Assembly (NCBI GenBank): GCA_965198655.1
Contig: OZ240668.1
Location: forward strand, 496,001 to 560,000
From: Lichenicola sp965198655
GTDB taxonomy: Bacteria; Pseudomonadota; Alphaproteobacteria; Acetobacterales; Acetobacteraceae
Reading direction: 5' to 3'
DNA length: 64,000 nucleotides
The stretch's first letter is position 1, and each line of letters starts with the position of its first letter. Positions 38,005 to 47,529 of the stretch are shown here, piece after piece. The position numbers and the translations under genes are program-made. The notes below the pieces were generated by a model. It made no database searches and was not told the DNA's origin. It worked only from the letters and a program-made list of their open reading frames with translations.

Positions 38005-38915
38005 GGGACCTGCGCCCCGCGCCGGTTGAGGAAGATCGAGTACAGCGTGTGCGAGCCGCCGATGAACAGGCGAGACCGGTAGCGGTCGCCGAAGGTGAGG
38101 TTCGACACCGTGTAAGGCATCAGGATCTTGCCGAGCAGGCGGCCGGTCGGGTCGATGCAGTGCACGCCGTCCGCAGCGCTGCTCCACAGGTTGCCGTCCT
38201 CGTCGACCCGGAACCCGTCGGAGTAGCCGGGCTCGACCTTGTGGAACACGTCGCCGCCGGAGAGCCGCGTCCCGTCCGCCGACACGTCGAACATGCGGAT
38301 GTACTGCTTCGGGTTCGGGCGGGTCTGGTCGCCGGTCTCGGCGACGTAGAGCCGGCGCTCGTCCGGCGAAAAGGCGAGCCCGTTCGGGCCGTCGAAGTCG
38401 CCGGCCATCACCCGGATGTCGCCGGTGCCGGGATCGAGCCGATACAGCGCCGGCGGCTGCTCGCTTTGCTGCCGCCCGCCCTCGTAGTCGTTGGACAGGC
38501 CGTAGAGCGGGTCGGAGAACCAGATGGTGCCGTCGGACTTCACCACCACGTCGTTCGGCGCGTTGAGGCGCTTGCCGTCGTGGTGGGTGACCAGGGTGGT
38601 GACGCTGCCGTCCCACTCGGTGCGGACGACGCAGCGGCCGCGATGCGAGCAGGTGATCAGTCGTCCCTGCCGGTCGCGGGTCTGGCCGTTGCCGTAGTTC
38701 GACGGCTCGCGCCAGACCGAGAACCCGTCCGCTTCGCTCCAGCGCATGGTGCGGTTGCGGGGCAGGTCCTGGAACAGGAGGCAGTTCCAGTCCGCCATCC
38801 ACACCGGTCCCTCGATCCAGCGGTAGCCGCCGCCGAGCTGCTCCAGCGGCGCGTTGCCGAGGATATAGGTGTCGAAGCGGGGATCGCGGCTGTCGAAGCC
38901 CGAGCCGATGCTCAA
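38001..38915 (-). CDS. SMP-30/gluconolactonase family protein
   Basis: A 304-residue six-bladed propeller with the family's metal-binding glutamate near the start (YRWIEGPVWMADWN) and the conserved NAPNDVVVKSDGTIWFSDPL (Asn/Asp ligands) and GPNGLAFSPDERRLYVAET. It would hydrolyse sugar lactones. The TTG start overlaps the DoxX gene stop (TTGA). No signal peptide is seen. Beside a GMC oxidoreductase and sugar importer, lactone hydrolysis after sugar oxidation is a reasonable role. Confidence 0.85.
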   Translation of the reverse strand: MSIGSGFDSRDPRFDTYILGNAPLEQLGGGYRWIEGPVWMADWNCLLFQDLPRNRTMRWSEADGFSVWREPSNYGNGQTRDRQGRLITCSHRGRCVVRTEWDGSVTTLVTHHDGKRLNAPNDVVVKSDGTIWFSDPLYGLSNDYEGGRQQSEQPPALYRLDPGTGDIRVMAGDFDGPNGLAFSPDERRLYVAETGDQTRPNPKQYIRMFDVSADGTRLSGGDVFHKVEPGYSDGFRVDEDGNLWSSAADGVHCIDPTGRLLGKILMPYTVSNLTFGDRYRSRLFIGGSHTLYSIFLNRRGAQVP

Positions 38916-39406
38916 GGCCGCATGCCTTCGCCGGCGACCGGACCATAGGCGGCGCTGGCATAGGGATGGGTCGAGGAGAACGGGTGCTGCAGGAAGGAGG
39001 ACAGGGTCAGGCTGCCGAGCGTGATCAGCAGGAAGCCGCCGGCGAGCGAGAAGTTCTTCAGGAAGTCCCAGAACAGGCCGCGGCCCTTGCTGTCGCCGCC
39101 GGCCCAGAAGTCGCCGGTGGCCCAGAACCGCTTCCACAGCAGCGCCGTGACCATGCAGTAGCCGGCCATGATCAAGGCGGCGAGGCGGTCGCAGTATCCG
39201 GTCAGGATGCACAGCGGCATCGCGATCTCCACGGCCAGGCCCGCCATCAGCATGAGCGTCGCGGCCGCGCGCGACGGCACGATCTCCTGCGCCTGGCCGA
39301 CCGCGCCGCGGAAGTTCAGGATCTTGTCCAGCGCGCTGAAGGGGAAGAACAGCACCACCAGAAGGTAGCGGACGACGAGCGCCGCGAGGAAGCCGAGTCC
39401 GGTCAT
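38912..39406 (-). CDS. DoxX-family membrane protein
   Basis: A 164-residue protein with four membrane helices of the DoxX/SURF4-like type (LAALVVRYLLVVLFFPFSAL, then MLMAGLAVEIAMPLCILTGY). DoxX proteins are quinone-linked redox partners or thiosulfate:quinone subunits, and often accompany dehydrogenases. First in the minus-strand operon and divergent from the GMC gene (147 bases between starts). ATG 39406 chosen, with GGAG 14 bases upstream. Confidence 0.8.
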   Translation of the reverse strand: MTGLGFLAALVVRYLLVVLFFPFSALDKILNFRGAVGQAQEIVPSRAAATLMLMAGLAVEIAMPLCILTGYCDRLAALIMAGYCMVTALLWKRFWATGDFWAGGDSKGRGLFWDFLKNFSLAGGFLLITLGSLTLSSFLQHPFSSTHPYASAAYGPVAGEGMRP

Positions 39407-39552
39407 GGATGCCTGATCTCCGTTCGGGCGTGACGGGCCGCCGGTCCTGGCAGAGCGCCTGCGGCCCCGGCCGGTTCCTGCATCGGGCGGCCCGGAACAA
39501 GACAATGCCGGACGCGTTGCCCGCCCGACCAGCACCGGGGAACGTGGACGCC

Positions 39553-41121
39553 ATGAGCAGCAGCCAGCACTACGACGTCATCATCGTCGGCTCCGGCCCG
39601 GGCGGCGGCACCATGGCCTGGAAGCTGGCCCAGACCGGCCGCCGCATCCTGCTGCTGGAGCGCGGCGACTACCTCAAGCGCGGCCGCGAGAACTGGGACA
39701 GCAAGGCGGTGTTCGTCGACGGCATCTACCAGGCCGCCGAGACCTGGTACAGCAGCACCGGCGCTACCTTCCACCCCGGGCTGCACTACTTCGTCGGCGG
39801 CAACAGCAAGGTGTACGGCTCGATACTGTTCCGGCTGCGCGAGCGCGACTTCGGCGAGATCGTGCACCCCGACGGCATCTCGCCCGCCTGGCCGATCGGC
39901 TACGACGCCTTCGAGCCGTACTACCAGGCGGCGGAGGAGCTGTACCAGGTGCACGGGGTGCGCGGCGAGGACCCGACCGAGCCGCCGTCGTCCAAGCCCT
40001 ACGCCTACCCGCCGGTCACCCACGAGCCGCGCATACAGCAGTTGTTCGACGGGCTGAAGCGGATCGGCCGGCGTCCGTTCCACCTGCCGGTCGGCGTGCT
40101 GCTGACGGAGCGCGACGGCGTGCCGACGCCGGAAAGCCCGTGCTGCAAGTGCGACGCGTTTGACGGCTACCCGTGCGCCACCAACGGCAAGTCGGACGCG
40201 CAGGTGATCGCGGTCGACCCCGCGCTGCGGGCGAACCCAAACCTGACCCTGCTGACGCGCGCCTATGTCGAGAAGCTCACGACGGACGCATCGGGCCGTA
40301 CCGTCACCGGCGTCGAGGTGATCCGCGACGGCGACAGGATGACGTTCTCGGCCGACATCGTGGTGGCCGCCTGCGGTGCGCTATCGTCGGCGCTGCTAAT
40401 GCTGCGCTCGGCCAACGACGCGCATCCGAACGGGCTCGCCAACGGCTCGGACCAGGTCGGGCGCAACTACATGCGCCACAACAACTCGACCATGCTGGCG
40501 GTGTCGAAGACCCCGAACCCCACCCGGTTCCAGAAGACGCTCGGCCTGAACGACTTCTACTTCGGCAGCGACGACTGGGACTACCCGCTCGGCCACATCC
40601 AGATGGTCGGCAAGTCGGACGGGGTGCAGGTGCATGGCGAGGGGCTGCCGAAGTTCCTGCAATGGCTGCCGGAGATGCCGTTCGACTACATCGCCAAGCA
40701 TTCGATCGACTTCTGGCTGACGGCGGAGGACCTGCCGCTCGCGCAGAACCGGATCCACTACAAGGACGGCAAGGTCCATCTCGACCTCACCGAGACCAAC
40801 ATGGAGGGGCTGGCCCGGCTGAAGCACAAGCTGCGCGGCATGTGCAACCAGCTCGACATCCATCCGCACCTGTTCGACCGCGAGCTGTATCTCGGCAAGG
40901 ACACGCCGATCGGCGGCACCGCGCACCAGGCCGGCACGCTGCGCTTCGGCACCGACCCGGCGAGCTCGGTGCTGGACGTCGACTGCAAGGCGCACGAGCT
41001 CGACAACCTTTATGTCACCGACGCGAGCTTCTTCCCCTCGATCGGCGCGGTGAACCCGACGCTCACCATCGTCGCCAACGCGCTCAGGGTCGCGGACCGG
41101 ATCGTCGAGCGGCTGCACTAG
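39553..41121 (+). CDS. GMC-family FAD oxidoreductase
   Basis: A 522-residue flavoprotein. FAD binding: YDVIIVGSGPGGGTMAWKLA at the N terminus and the C-terminal GAVNPTLTIVANALRVADR. The HxxxH/N active-site region is GGTAHQAGTLRFG. A cysteine-rich insert (SPCCKCDAFDGYPCATNGKS) is characteristic of the subgroup related to membrane sugar/sorbitol or gluconate dehydrogenases. It oxidises an alcohol or sugar. It is divergent from the DoxX-SMP-30-VOC operon and followed by a sugar importer. ATG 39553; a GTG nine bases upstream is possible. Confidence 0.88.
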   Translation: MSSSQHYDVIIVGSGPGGGTMAWKLAQTGRRILLLERGDYLKRGRENWDSKAVFVDGIYQAAETWYSSTGATFHPGLHYFVGGNSKVYGSILFRLRERDFGEIVHPDGISPAWPIGYDAFEPYYQAAEELYQVHGVRGEDPTEPPSSKPYAYPPVTHEPRIQQLFDGLKRIGRRPFHLPVGVLLTERDGVPTPESPCCKCDAFDGYPCATNGKSDAQVIAVDPALRANPNLTLLTRAYVEKLTTDASGRTVTGVEVIRDGDRMTFSADIVVAACGALSSALLMLRSANDAHPNGLANGSDQVGRNYMRHNNSTMLAVSKTPNPTRFQKTLGLNDFYFGSDDWDYPLGHIQMVGKSDGVQVHGEGLPKFLQWLPEMPFDYIAKHSIDFWLTAEDLPLAQNRIHYKDGKVHLDLTETNMEGLARLKHKLRGMCNQLDIHPHLFDRELYLGKDTPIGGTAHQAGTLRFGTDPASSVLDVDCKAHELDNLYVTDASFFPSIGAVNPTLTIVANALRVADRIVERLH

Positions 41122-41437
41122 AACCGGTGGCGGCAGCGGCCGTGCGTGACTGGATCGCTTTGCCTGCCGGCGCCGCCGAAGGAACACCGGTCGCAGGATG
41201 TCCGGTCGCAGGACGCATGGCCTGCTCTGGCTTCCGGCCAGGATGGTGGATATCATGCCCTGTCTGGCGGGTCGGGCGGTCCGACGCCATGATCGCCTCA
41301 GGCGACCTGCCATAGGCGTCCGGCAGGGGTTCCTGGGAGGCTATTGTCAGACAAGAAACATCTTCCTAGGGTGTGGCGGTCGCGCAAGAGCGTGCAAGAA
41401 GCGGGTCGCATAGATCCGCCACCAAGGGGGTTCGTCC
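41122..41437. other. Intergenic region before the sugar importer
   Basis: No gene is seen. A promoter candidate lies at 41344-41372 and a good ribosome site (AGGGGG) precedes the binding-protein start. The first ~200 bases have no recognised feature. Confidence 0.5.
41344..41372 (+). promoter_or_regulatory. Promoter candidate for the ytfQ-like operon
   Basis: TTGTCA (41344-41349), 17-base spacer, TAGGGT (41367-41372). The form resembles the two better promoters at 23479 and 26226. Confidence 0.35.
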
Positions 41438-42514
41438 ATGTTCCAACGGGCAAGACAATGGTCCACCGGCTCGGCGCGGGACCGCGCCGTCCGCCGGCTC
41501 TCGATCGCCGCCGCCGCTTCCCTGCTGGCCGCACCGGCCGCGCTGGCGCAGCAGGACACGGCGGGCAGCGCGGTGGTGCAGTCCAGCTCGAGTGCGAGCT
41601 GCACCAACCCGAGCCCGAGCCACGCGGCACTCGCCGGCATGGTGGTCGGCTTCTCCCAGTCGGAGAACGAGCAGAACCCTTTCCGTGCGGCGGAAACCGC
41701 GTCGGTGCGCTCCGCCGCGAAGCAGGCCAAGGTCGCGCGGCTGCTCTACACCAACGCCAATGACAGCCAGGCCAAGCAGGTCGCCGACATCGAGAGCATG
41801 ATCGCTCAAGGAGCCAAGGCGATCATCGTGGCGCCGCTGAACGCCACCGGCCTGCAGCCGGCGCTGGAGCAGGCGGCGGCCAAGAACATCCCCGTGGTGA
41901 CGATCGACCGCGCCACCGCCGGCACGCCCTGCCGCGACTTCATCACCTTTCTCGGCTCCGACTTCCTGGTGCAGGGCCAGCGCGCCGCGGACGCGATGAA
42001 CAAGGCGACCGGCGGACAGGCCAAGATCGTCGAGATCCAGGGCGCCTACGGCAACTCGGTCGAGGCGCAGCGCACGCAGGGCTTCGCCGACCAGTTGAAG
42101 AAGTATCCGGGCCTGACCCTGGTCGCGGCGCAGACCGGCAACTGGTCGGCGACCGACGCGCAGAAGGTGATGGAGCAGCTCCTGCTGGCCCATCCCGACA
42201 TCAACGCGCTCTATTCCCACGCCGACGTCATGACGCTGGGCGCGATGCGGGCGATCAGCCAAGCCGGCAAGACCCCGGGCCACGACATCAAGATCGTCTC
42301 CATCGACGGCACCAAGGGGCTGGTCCAGGCGATCGCCCAAGGCAACGCGCAGGCCGACGTGCAGACCAACCCCCGGTTCGGACCCAAGGCGTTCGCGGCG
42401 CTGAAAGGCTGGTTCAACGGCGACCAGGTGGCGCAGGCGCAGATCATGAAGGACGCGCTCTACGACGACGTCGCGGACTCCACGGCGGCGTTGAAGAGCG
42501 GCGCCACCTACTGA
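41438..42514 (+). CDS. ytfQ: Periplasmic sugar-binding protein (YtfQ/RbsB type)
   Basis: A 358-residue solute-binding protein. An unusually long basic N-region precedes the signal peptide (RRLSIAAAASLLAAPAALAQ). The mature protein has the type I periplasmic-binding fold: MVVGFSQSENEQNPFRAAET, AIIVAPLNATGLQPAL, VTIDRATAG and IVSIDGTKGLVQAI. It resembles galactofuranose-binding YtfQ. It is first of four co-directional genes forming a complete importer. Sugar identity is inferred, not shown. Confidence 0.88.
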   Translation: MFQRARQWSTGSARDRAVRRLSIAAAASLLAAPAALAQQDTAGSAVVQSSSSASCTNPSPSHAALAGMVVGFSQSENEQNPFRAAETASVRSAAKQAKVARLLYTNANDSQAKQVADIESMIAQGAKAIIVAPLNATGLQPALEQAAAKNIPVVTIDRATAGTPCRDFITFLGSDFLVQGQRAADAMNKATGGQAKIVEIQGAYGNSVEAQRTQGFADQLKKYPGLTLVAAQTGNWSATDAQKVMEQLLLAHPDINALYSHADVMTLGAMRAISQAGKTPGHDIKIVSIDGTKGLVQAIAQGNAQADVQTNPRFGPKAFAALKGWFNGDQVAQAQIMKDALYDDVADSTAALKSGATY

Positions 42515-42525
42515 GGGACGGCGCG

Positions 42526-44082
42526 GTGCTGCTGGAGACGCGCGGGCTGGTCAAGACGTTCGGGCCGGTCCGGGCGCTCCGCGACGTGTCGTTCACGCTC
42601 GAGGCCGGCGAGGTGCACGGGCTGATGGGCGAGAACGGCGCCGGCAAGTCGACGCTGATCAAGCTGCTCACCGGCCTGAACCGGCCCGACGGCGGCACCA
42701 TCCTGCTCGACGGACGGCCGGTCTCGTTCGACAGCCCGCGCGCGGCGCAGGCGGCCGGGGTGGCGGCGGTATACCAGGAGATCAACCTGATCCCCGAGCG
42801 CAGCGTCGCCGACAACCTGTTCCTCGGCCGCGAGCCGCGCCGGTTCGGGATCGTGGTGGACCGGGCGCGGATGGTGGAGGAGGCCCGCGCGCTGCTCCGC
42901 CGCTACCGGCTCGAGATCGACCCCAGGCGCACCCTGCGCACGCTGGGCCTCGGCCTGCAGCAGCTCATCTCCATCGCCCGGGTGGTGTCGCTCGGCGCCC
43001 GCGCGGTGATCCTGGACGAGCCGACCTCGGCCCTGTCCGGCGCCGAGGTGGAGCTGCTCTACGGCGTGGTCGAGCAGCTCCGTCGCGACGGCATCGGGCT
43101 GATCTATGTCAGCCACCGGCTGTCGGAATGCTACCGGCTGTGCGACCGGCTGACCGTGCTGCGCGACGGCGCGGTGGTGGCGAGCGAGCCGACCGCCTCG
43201 CTGCCGCGCGCCCGTCTGGTGGCTGCCATGCTCGGGCGCGAGCAGGTGGCGGACCAGAAGGCACGCGATCGGGGCGGCGAAGCGCATGGCGCGCAGGCCG
43301 GGCGGCAGGATGGCACCGACGCGGCGGTGGCGCTCGACGTGTCCGACCTGTCCTGGCGCCACCGGGTGCGCGACGTGTCGCTCACCGTCCGACGCGGCGA
43401 GATCGTGGGCCTGGCCGGTCTGCTCGGCTCCGGCCGCACCGAAACCTTCAAGACCATCTACGGCGCCGAGAAGCCGGACCATGGCACGGTGTCGGTGGCG
43501 GGACGGCGGATCGGCAACCCGCGCCCGTCGGAAAGCATCCGACGCGGCCTCGCCTTCCTGTCCGAGGATCGCCGCTCGGAGGGCGTGTTCGCGCAGCTCT
43601 CCGTGGCCGAGAACCTCACCGCCGCGGTGCTGCCGCGCATCTCGCGCTTCGGCGTGATCTCCCGACGCCGGCGCGACGACATGGTCCGCCGCTACGTGCA
43701 GTCGCTGGGCGTGAAGGCGGCTGGCCCGGACGCGCCGATCACCTCCTTGTCCGGCGGCAACCAGCAGAAGGTGCTGATCGCGCGCGCGCTGTGCACCGAG
43801 CCGGACATGGTGATGCTGGACGACCCGACGCGCGGCATCGACGTCGGCGCCAAGGCGGAGGTGCACCGGGTGGTGCGCGGCCTGGCGGCGGAGGGACTGG
43901 GCGTGCTGGTGACCTCCTCGGAGCTGGAGGAGGTGGTCGAGCTGTCAGACCGCCTGGTGGTGCTGGACGAGGGGCGGGTGACCGGCGGCCTCGACACTGC
44001 CGGCCGCGACAGCGACGACGTGCTGGCGATCCTCGCCGGAGGTGCTGCCGCAGACGCGCCTGCGGCCGGAGCGGCGCCGTGA
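42526..44082 (+). CDS. ytfR: Sugar ABC transporter ATPase, two domains (YtfR type)
   Basis: A 518-residue tandem ATPase. Domain 1 has a good Walker A (GENGAGKSTLIKLLTGL) and Walker B (VILDEPTSALSG), but its signature loop reads LGLGLQQL rather than LSxGQ. Domain 2 has LSGGNQQKVLIARAL and DDPTRGIDVG, while its Walker A is degenerate (GLLGSGRTE), as usual for this family. GTG 42526 lies 11 bases after the binding-protein stop. Its own stop overlaps the first permease start. Confidence 0.92.
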   Translation: MLLETRGLVKTFGPVRALRDVSFTLEAGEVHGLMGENGAGKSTLIKLLTGLNRPDGGTILLDGRPVSFDSPRAAQAAGVAAVYQEINLIPERSVADNLFLGREPRRFGIVVDRARMVEEARALLRRYRLEIDPRRTLRTLGLGLQQLISIARVVSLGARAVILDEPTSALSGAEVELLYGVVEQLRRDGIGLIYVSHRLSECYRLCDRLTVLRDGAVVASEPTASLPRARLVAAMLGREQVADQKARDRGGEAHGAQAGRQDGTDAAVALDVSDLSWRHRVRDVSLTVRRGEIVGLAGLLGSGRTETFKTIYGAEKPDHGTVSVAGRRIGNPRPSESIRRGLAFLSEDRRSEGVFAQLSVAENLTAAVLPRISRFGVISRRRRDDMVRRYVQSLGVKAAGPDAPITSLSGGNQQKVLIARALCTEPDMVMLDDPTRGIDVGAKAEVHRVVRGLAAEGLGVLVTSSELEEVVELSDRLVVLDEGRVTGGLDTAGRDSDDVLAILAGGAAADAPAAGAAP

Positions 44083-45065
44083 GCGCGGCCGTCCCGGACG
44101 GGCAGGTGGCGGAGCGTGGTGCGCCCGGGCCGGCACGTGGACGCCGCCTGTCGATCGACTGGCGGGCGCAGAGCGTCTACGTCGCCTTCGTCGCCCTGGT
44201 CGCGTTCGACCTGCTGGTGACGCCGGGCTTCCGCAACCCGACCGTGATCCGCTCGCTGCTGTTCGAGGCGGCCCCGCTGATCCTGATCGCGCTCGGCCAG
44301 TCGCTGGCGATCGGCACCCGCGGCATCGACCTGTCAGTGGGCTCGGTGATGGCGCTGTCCTCGGCGCTGATCGGGCTCACGGTGGATGCGGGGCAGGGGC
44401 TGGCGATCGGCGCCGGCATCGCCGCCGGGCTCGCCTGCGGCGTCTTCAACGGGCTGTTGGTGGCGCTGCTGCGGATCGCGCCGCTGATCTCCTCGCTGGC
44501 CCTGCTGGTGGCCGCCCGTGGCTTGGCCCAGGCGTTGCTGGGCGGCGCCCGGGTCGACCTGCCGTTCGGCGGGCCGATCCCGGCACTCGGCCAGATGGCG
44601 CCGCTCGGCATCCCGGTGGTGGCGATCGTGTCCTTGCTGCTGGCGGTGCTGTTCGCCTTCGTGGTGCGTCGCACCCTGCCCGGGCGCTACGCCCTGTTCG
44701 TCGGCGCCAGCCGCACCGCGGCGACGCTGGCCGGCCATCCGGTGCGCGCGACGCTGTGCTTCGTGTACGGGCTGTCCGGCCTGCTCGCCGGCCTCGCCGG
44801 GGTGTTCGCCACCGCGCGGCTGGGGGCGGCGGACGCCAACTACATCGGCGTGCAGTTCGAGCTCGACGCCATCGCCGCCGCGGTGATCGGCGGCACGCCG
44901 CTGTCGGGCGGCCGCATCTCGACGCTCGGCACGGTGTTCGGCGTGCTGCTACTGGTGGTGCTGGATGCGTCCTTCATCATGAACAACGTGAACGCGAACT
45001 ACGCGCAGATCCTCAAAGCCGTCTTCATCGTCGGCGCCCTCTACCTGCGTCGGGGTGCGGCATGA
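44079..45065 (+). CDS. ytfT: Sugar ABC transporter permease (YtfT type)
   Basis: A 328-residue BPD_transp_2-family permease with about nine membrane helices. The family signature GTRGIDLSVGSVMALSS lies near residue 85 and the late IAAAVIGGTPLSGGRISTLG motif contacts the ATPase. GTG 44079 overlaps the ATPase stop and the C terminus overlaps the next permease by ATGA. The short N-terminal tail is polar. Confidence 0.92.
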   Translation: MSAAVPDGQVAERGAPGPARGRRLSIDWRAQSVYVAFVALVAFDLLVTPGFRNPTVIRSLLFEAAPLILIALGQSLAIGTRGIDLSVGSVMALSSALIGLTVDAGQGLAIGAGIAAGLACGVFNGLLVALLRIAPLISSLALLVAARGLAQALLGGARVDLPFGGPIPALGQMAPLGIPVVAIVSLLLAVLFAFVVRRTLPGRYALFVGASRTAATLAGHPVRATLCFVYGLSGLLAGLAGVFATARLGAADANYIGVQFELDAIAAAVIGGTPLSGGRISTLGTVFGVLLLVVLDASFIMNNVNANYAQILKAVFIVGALYLRRGAA

Positions 45066-46051
45066 GCGCCGCGGTGTCGGACGCGGGTGCGGCCGAAGCG
45101 CGGAGCGAGTCGCGGGCGCGGATCGTCGGCCTGATCCAGGCGCGCGGCGCGATCGCCGTGCTGATGGTGGCGGCCCTGGCCGCCGGGCTCGTGTTCCCCG
45201 ACTTCCTGCATCCCGGCAACCTGGGCGACATCGTCACCGCGGCGAGCTTCCTCGGGCTGGTGGCGATCGGCCAGACCTTCGTGGTGATCCTGGGCGGGTT
45301 CGACCTGTCGGTGGGCTCCATGGTCGGGCTCGGCACCGTGCTCGCCGCCTATGCCGCCCCCTACGGTGCGTTGGCCGCCCTGCTGCTGCCGATGGCGGTC
45401 GGGCTCGCCGTCGGGCTGATCGACGGGCTGCTGATCGTGCGGGCGCGTATGGCGCCGTTCATCGTCACCCTGGCCGCCCTGCTGGCGTTGAAGGGGCTGG
45501 CGGTGCTGCTGGCCGGGGAAAGCCTGGTGATCACGGATCCGGGCTGGTTCGGCCGGATCGCCAATGGTGCCGGGCTCGGCATCGGCAACCTGGTGGTGAT
45601 CCTGCTGCTCGCCTACGCCCTCGCCGCCCTCGTGTTGAACCGTACCCGCTACGGGGCGGCGGTGTTCGCGATCGGCGGCAACGAGGAGGCGGCGCGGATG
45701 CTCGGCGTGCGCGTCGAGCGGGTGAAGATCGCCACCTATTGCCTGTCCGGCACCCTGGCCGGGCTCGCCGGCGCCCTGCTGGCGGCGCACCTGAGCTCCG
45801 GCCTGTCCTCGGCCGGCACCGGCTACGAGCTGCAATCCATCGCCGCCGCGGTGATCGGCGGCGTGCTGCTGACCGGCGGCGTTGGCACCATGCTGGGCGC
45901 CCTGTCTGGGGTGCTGCTGCTGGGCGTGATCGAGAACGTCATCAACCAGATCGGCTCGCTGAGCGCTGCCTATCAGGGCCTGGCCAGCGGTGCTTTCCTC
46001 CTTCTGGCGGTGATCGTGCAGTCCGGGCTGACGCGGCAGCGCGCGGGGTAG
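45062..46051 (+). CDS. yjfF: Sugar ABC transporter permease (YjfF type)
   Basis: A 329-residue second permease of the same family (VILGGFDLSVGSMVGLGTVL; IAAAVIGGVLLTGGVGTMLG). With YtfT it would form the heterodimeric channel, as in the galactofuranose importer YtfQRT-YjfF. It ends the operon; the 218 bases to the convergent GST gene hold no recognised gene. Confidence 0.92.
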   Translation: MSAAVSDAGAAEARSESRARIVGLIQARGAIAVLMVAALAAGLVFPDFLHPGNLGDIVTAASFLGLVAIGQTFVVILGGFDLSVGSMVGLGTVLAAYAAPYGALAALLLPMAVGLAVGLIDGLLIVRARMAPFIVTLAALLALKGLAVLLAGESLVITDPGWFGRIANGAGLGIGNLVVILLLAYALAALVLNRTRYGAAVFAIGGNEEAARMLGVRVERVKIATYCLSGTLAGLAGALLAAHLSSGLSSAGTGYELQSIAAAVIGGVLLTGGVGTMLGALSGVLLLGVIENVINQIGSLSAAYQGLASGAFLLLAVIVQSGLTRQRAG

Positions 46052-46269
46052 CGGCGCGCCCGGCCCAACCCGATCACCACCCTGACCCGCATCCGGTTCG
46101 GCGCGGCCGCCTGGCGGGCGCTGCGCAACGGGCTCGGCCCGGCGCCGGTGTTCTCGACGCCTGCGCCCGGGAACCCGGCCGAGGCCGCCGCCCGGGCCAG
46201 GCTCGGGTTCCTGCGCGAGCACGGCTGCGACGGTCCCGGCGGAAGCTGACCGGCGCCGGCCGCCACGCG

Positions 46270-46965
46270 CTATCCGGCGGCGACCGTGTGGCGGAACATG
46301 TAGCGGCGCGCGTCGTCGTCCATGTCCGTCTTGAAGGCGTGCCGGTCCTTGATCGCCAACGCTCGTTCGGCCGCCGGTCGGGCGCTGATCTCCTCCAGCA
46401 GGCGCTTCAGGTTGGGCAACTCCGTCCACACCGACTGGTCGGCTGGGCTCGCCCCGAGCACGAACGGTACCATCCGCGCCCAGCCCCACACCGCCATGTC
46501 CACGATCGTGTACTCGTCGCCCAGCACGTGGCGACGGCCGGCCAAGCGCGCCTCTAGGATGCCCCAGTGCCGCTTCGCCTCGAACAGGTAGCGCCCGACC
46601 GCATACGCTTTCGGCTCGGGAGCGAAGTGGCGGAAATGCACCGCCTGCCCGGAATACGGGCCGATGCCGGTGGCGACGAACATGAGCCAGGACAGCATCT
46701 CGCCGCGTGCGTCGGGGCTGGCGGGCAGGAACCGGCCGGTCTTCTCGGCCAGGTAGAGCAGGATGGCGTTGCTGTCGAACACCACCGTGTCGCCGTCCTC
46801 GATGCACGGCACCTTGTTGTTCGGGTTGAGAACCGTGTAGCCCGGTGCGAACTGCTCGCCCTTGCGCGTGTCCACCGGGACCGGCTCGTAGGCCAGTCCC
46901 GCCTCCTCCAGGAACAGCGCCACCTTCATCGGGTTGGGCGCCAGGCTGTAATGGAAGCGGATCAT
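46270..46965 (-). CDS. Glutathione S-transferase family protein
   Basis: A 231-residue cytosolic protein with an N-terminal thioredoxin-like domain (FHYSLAPNPMKVALFLEEAG; NPNNKVPCIEDGDTVVFDSN, containing the cis-Pro and glutathione-binding SxI-type site) and a helical C-terminal domain (YTIVDMAVWGWARM, the N-capping box). It resembles YghU/beta-class-type enzymes acting on small electrophiles. Single gene. Confidence 0.85.
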   Translation of the reverse strand: MIRFHYSLAPNPMKVALFLEEAGLAYEPVPVDTRKGEQFAPGYTVLNPNNKVPCIEDGDTVVFDSNAILLYLAEKTGRFLPASPDARGEMLSWLMFVATGIGPYSGQAVHFRHFAPEPKAYAVGRYLFEAKRHWGILEARLAGRRHVLGDEYTIVDMAVWGWARMVPFVLGASPADQSVWTELPNLKRLLEEISARPAAERALAIKDRHAFKTDMDDDARRYMFRHTVAAG

Positions 46966-47132
46966 CGCCGTGCTCCTGATGTCGAGGGCATTGGACTCGC
47001 GGCGCGGGGGCAGCGCAAGCGCCGGACCGTCGGAGGGCGTGCGGTCACGGTCGGCAGGCGCCGGATCCGCTCCGTGCCGAAGGCGGCGCGTCGGGCGCGG
47101 CATCCCGACCCTTGGGGCCCAGGGAGAATGGC

Positions 47133-47438
47133 ATGACATCGTTCGAAACGCTCCGCGACAGCCTGTCCGCCCCGATGCCGCCGGCCGACCTGCCGCTCGC
47201 CCTGCAGGCGCTATGGTGGGCCGGCAGGGACGACTGGAACCGCGCCCATGATTGCGCCCAGCAGGGCGAAGGCGAGCCGGATTGCGACTGGGTGCACGCC
47301 TACCTGCACCGCGTGGAGGGCGACGTCGCCAACGCCGGCTATTGGTATCGCCGCGCCGGCCGGACGGCGTCGCGTGCCCCGGTCGGTGAAGAATGGACGA
47401 CGATCGCAAGGGCCCTGTGTGCGCGCTCGGCCTCGTGA
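47133..47438 (+). CDS. Conserved hypothetical protein, 101 aa
   Basis: ATG 47133 follows AGGGAGA. The protein is Trp/Asp-rich: LQALWWAGRDDWNRAHDCAQ and DWVHAYLHRVEGDVANAGYW then YRRAGR. I recognise this as a widespread proteobacterial family without known function, small and cytosolic. It is not clearly linked to the neighbours. Confidence 0.7.
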   Translation: MTSFETLRDSLSAPMPPADLPLALQALWWAGRDDWNRAHDCAQQGEGEPDCDWVHAYLHRVEGDVANAGYWYRRAGRTASRAPVGEEWTTIARALCARSAS

Positions 47439-47529
47439 CCGTCCCGGAAGGAACGGCGCGATCTCGGCGAAGGATGGTAGGGTGCGTGACGGAGCCGGCC
47501 GCGACATGGCCCGGCTGGAGAACCAGAGC

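Noticed and set aside
46052..46269. Short open frame after the second sugar permease
   Set aside because: No start with ribosome site and no similarity recognised; treated as intergenic.
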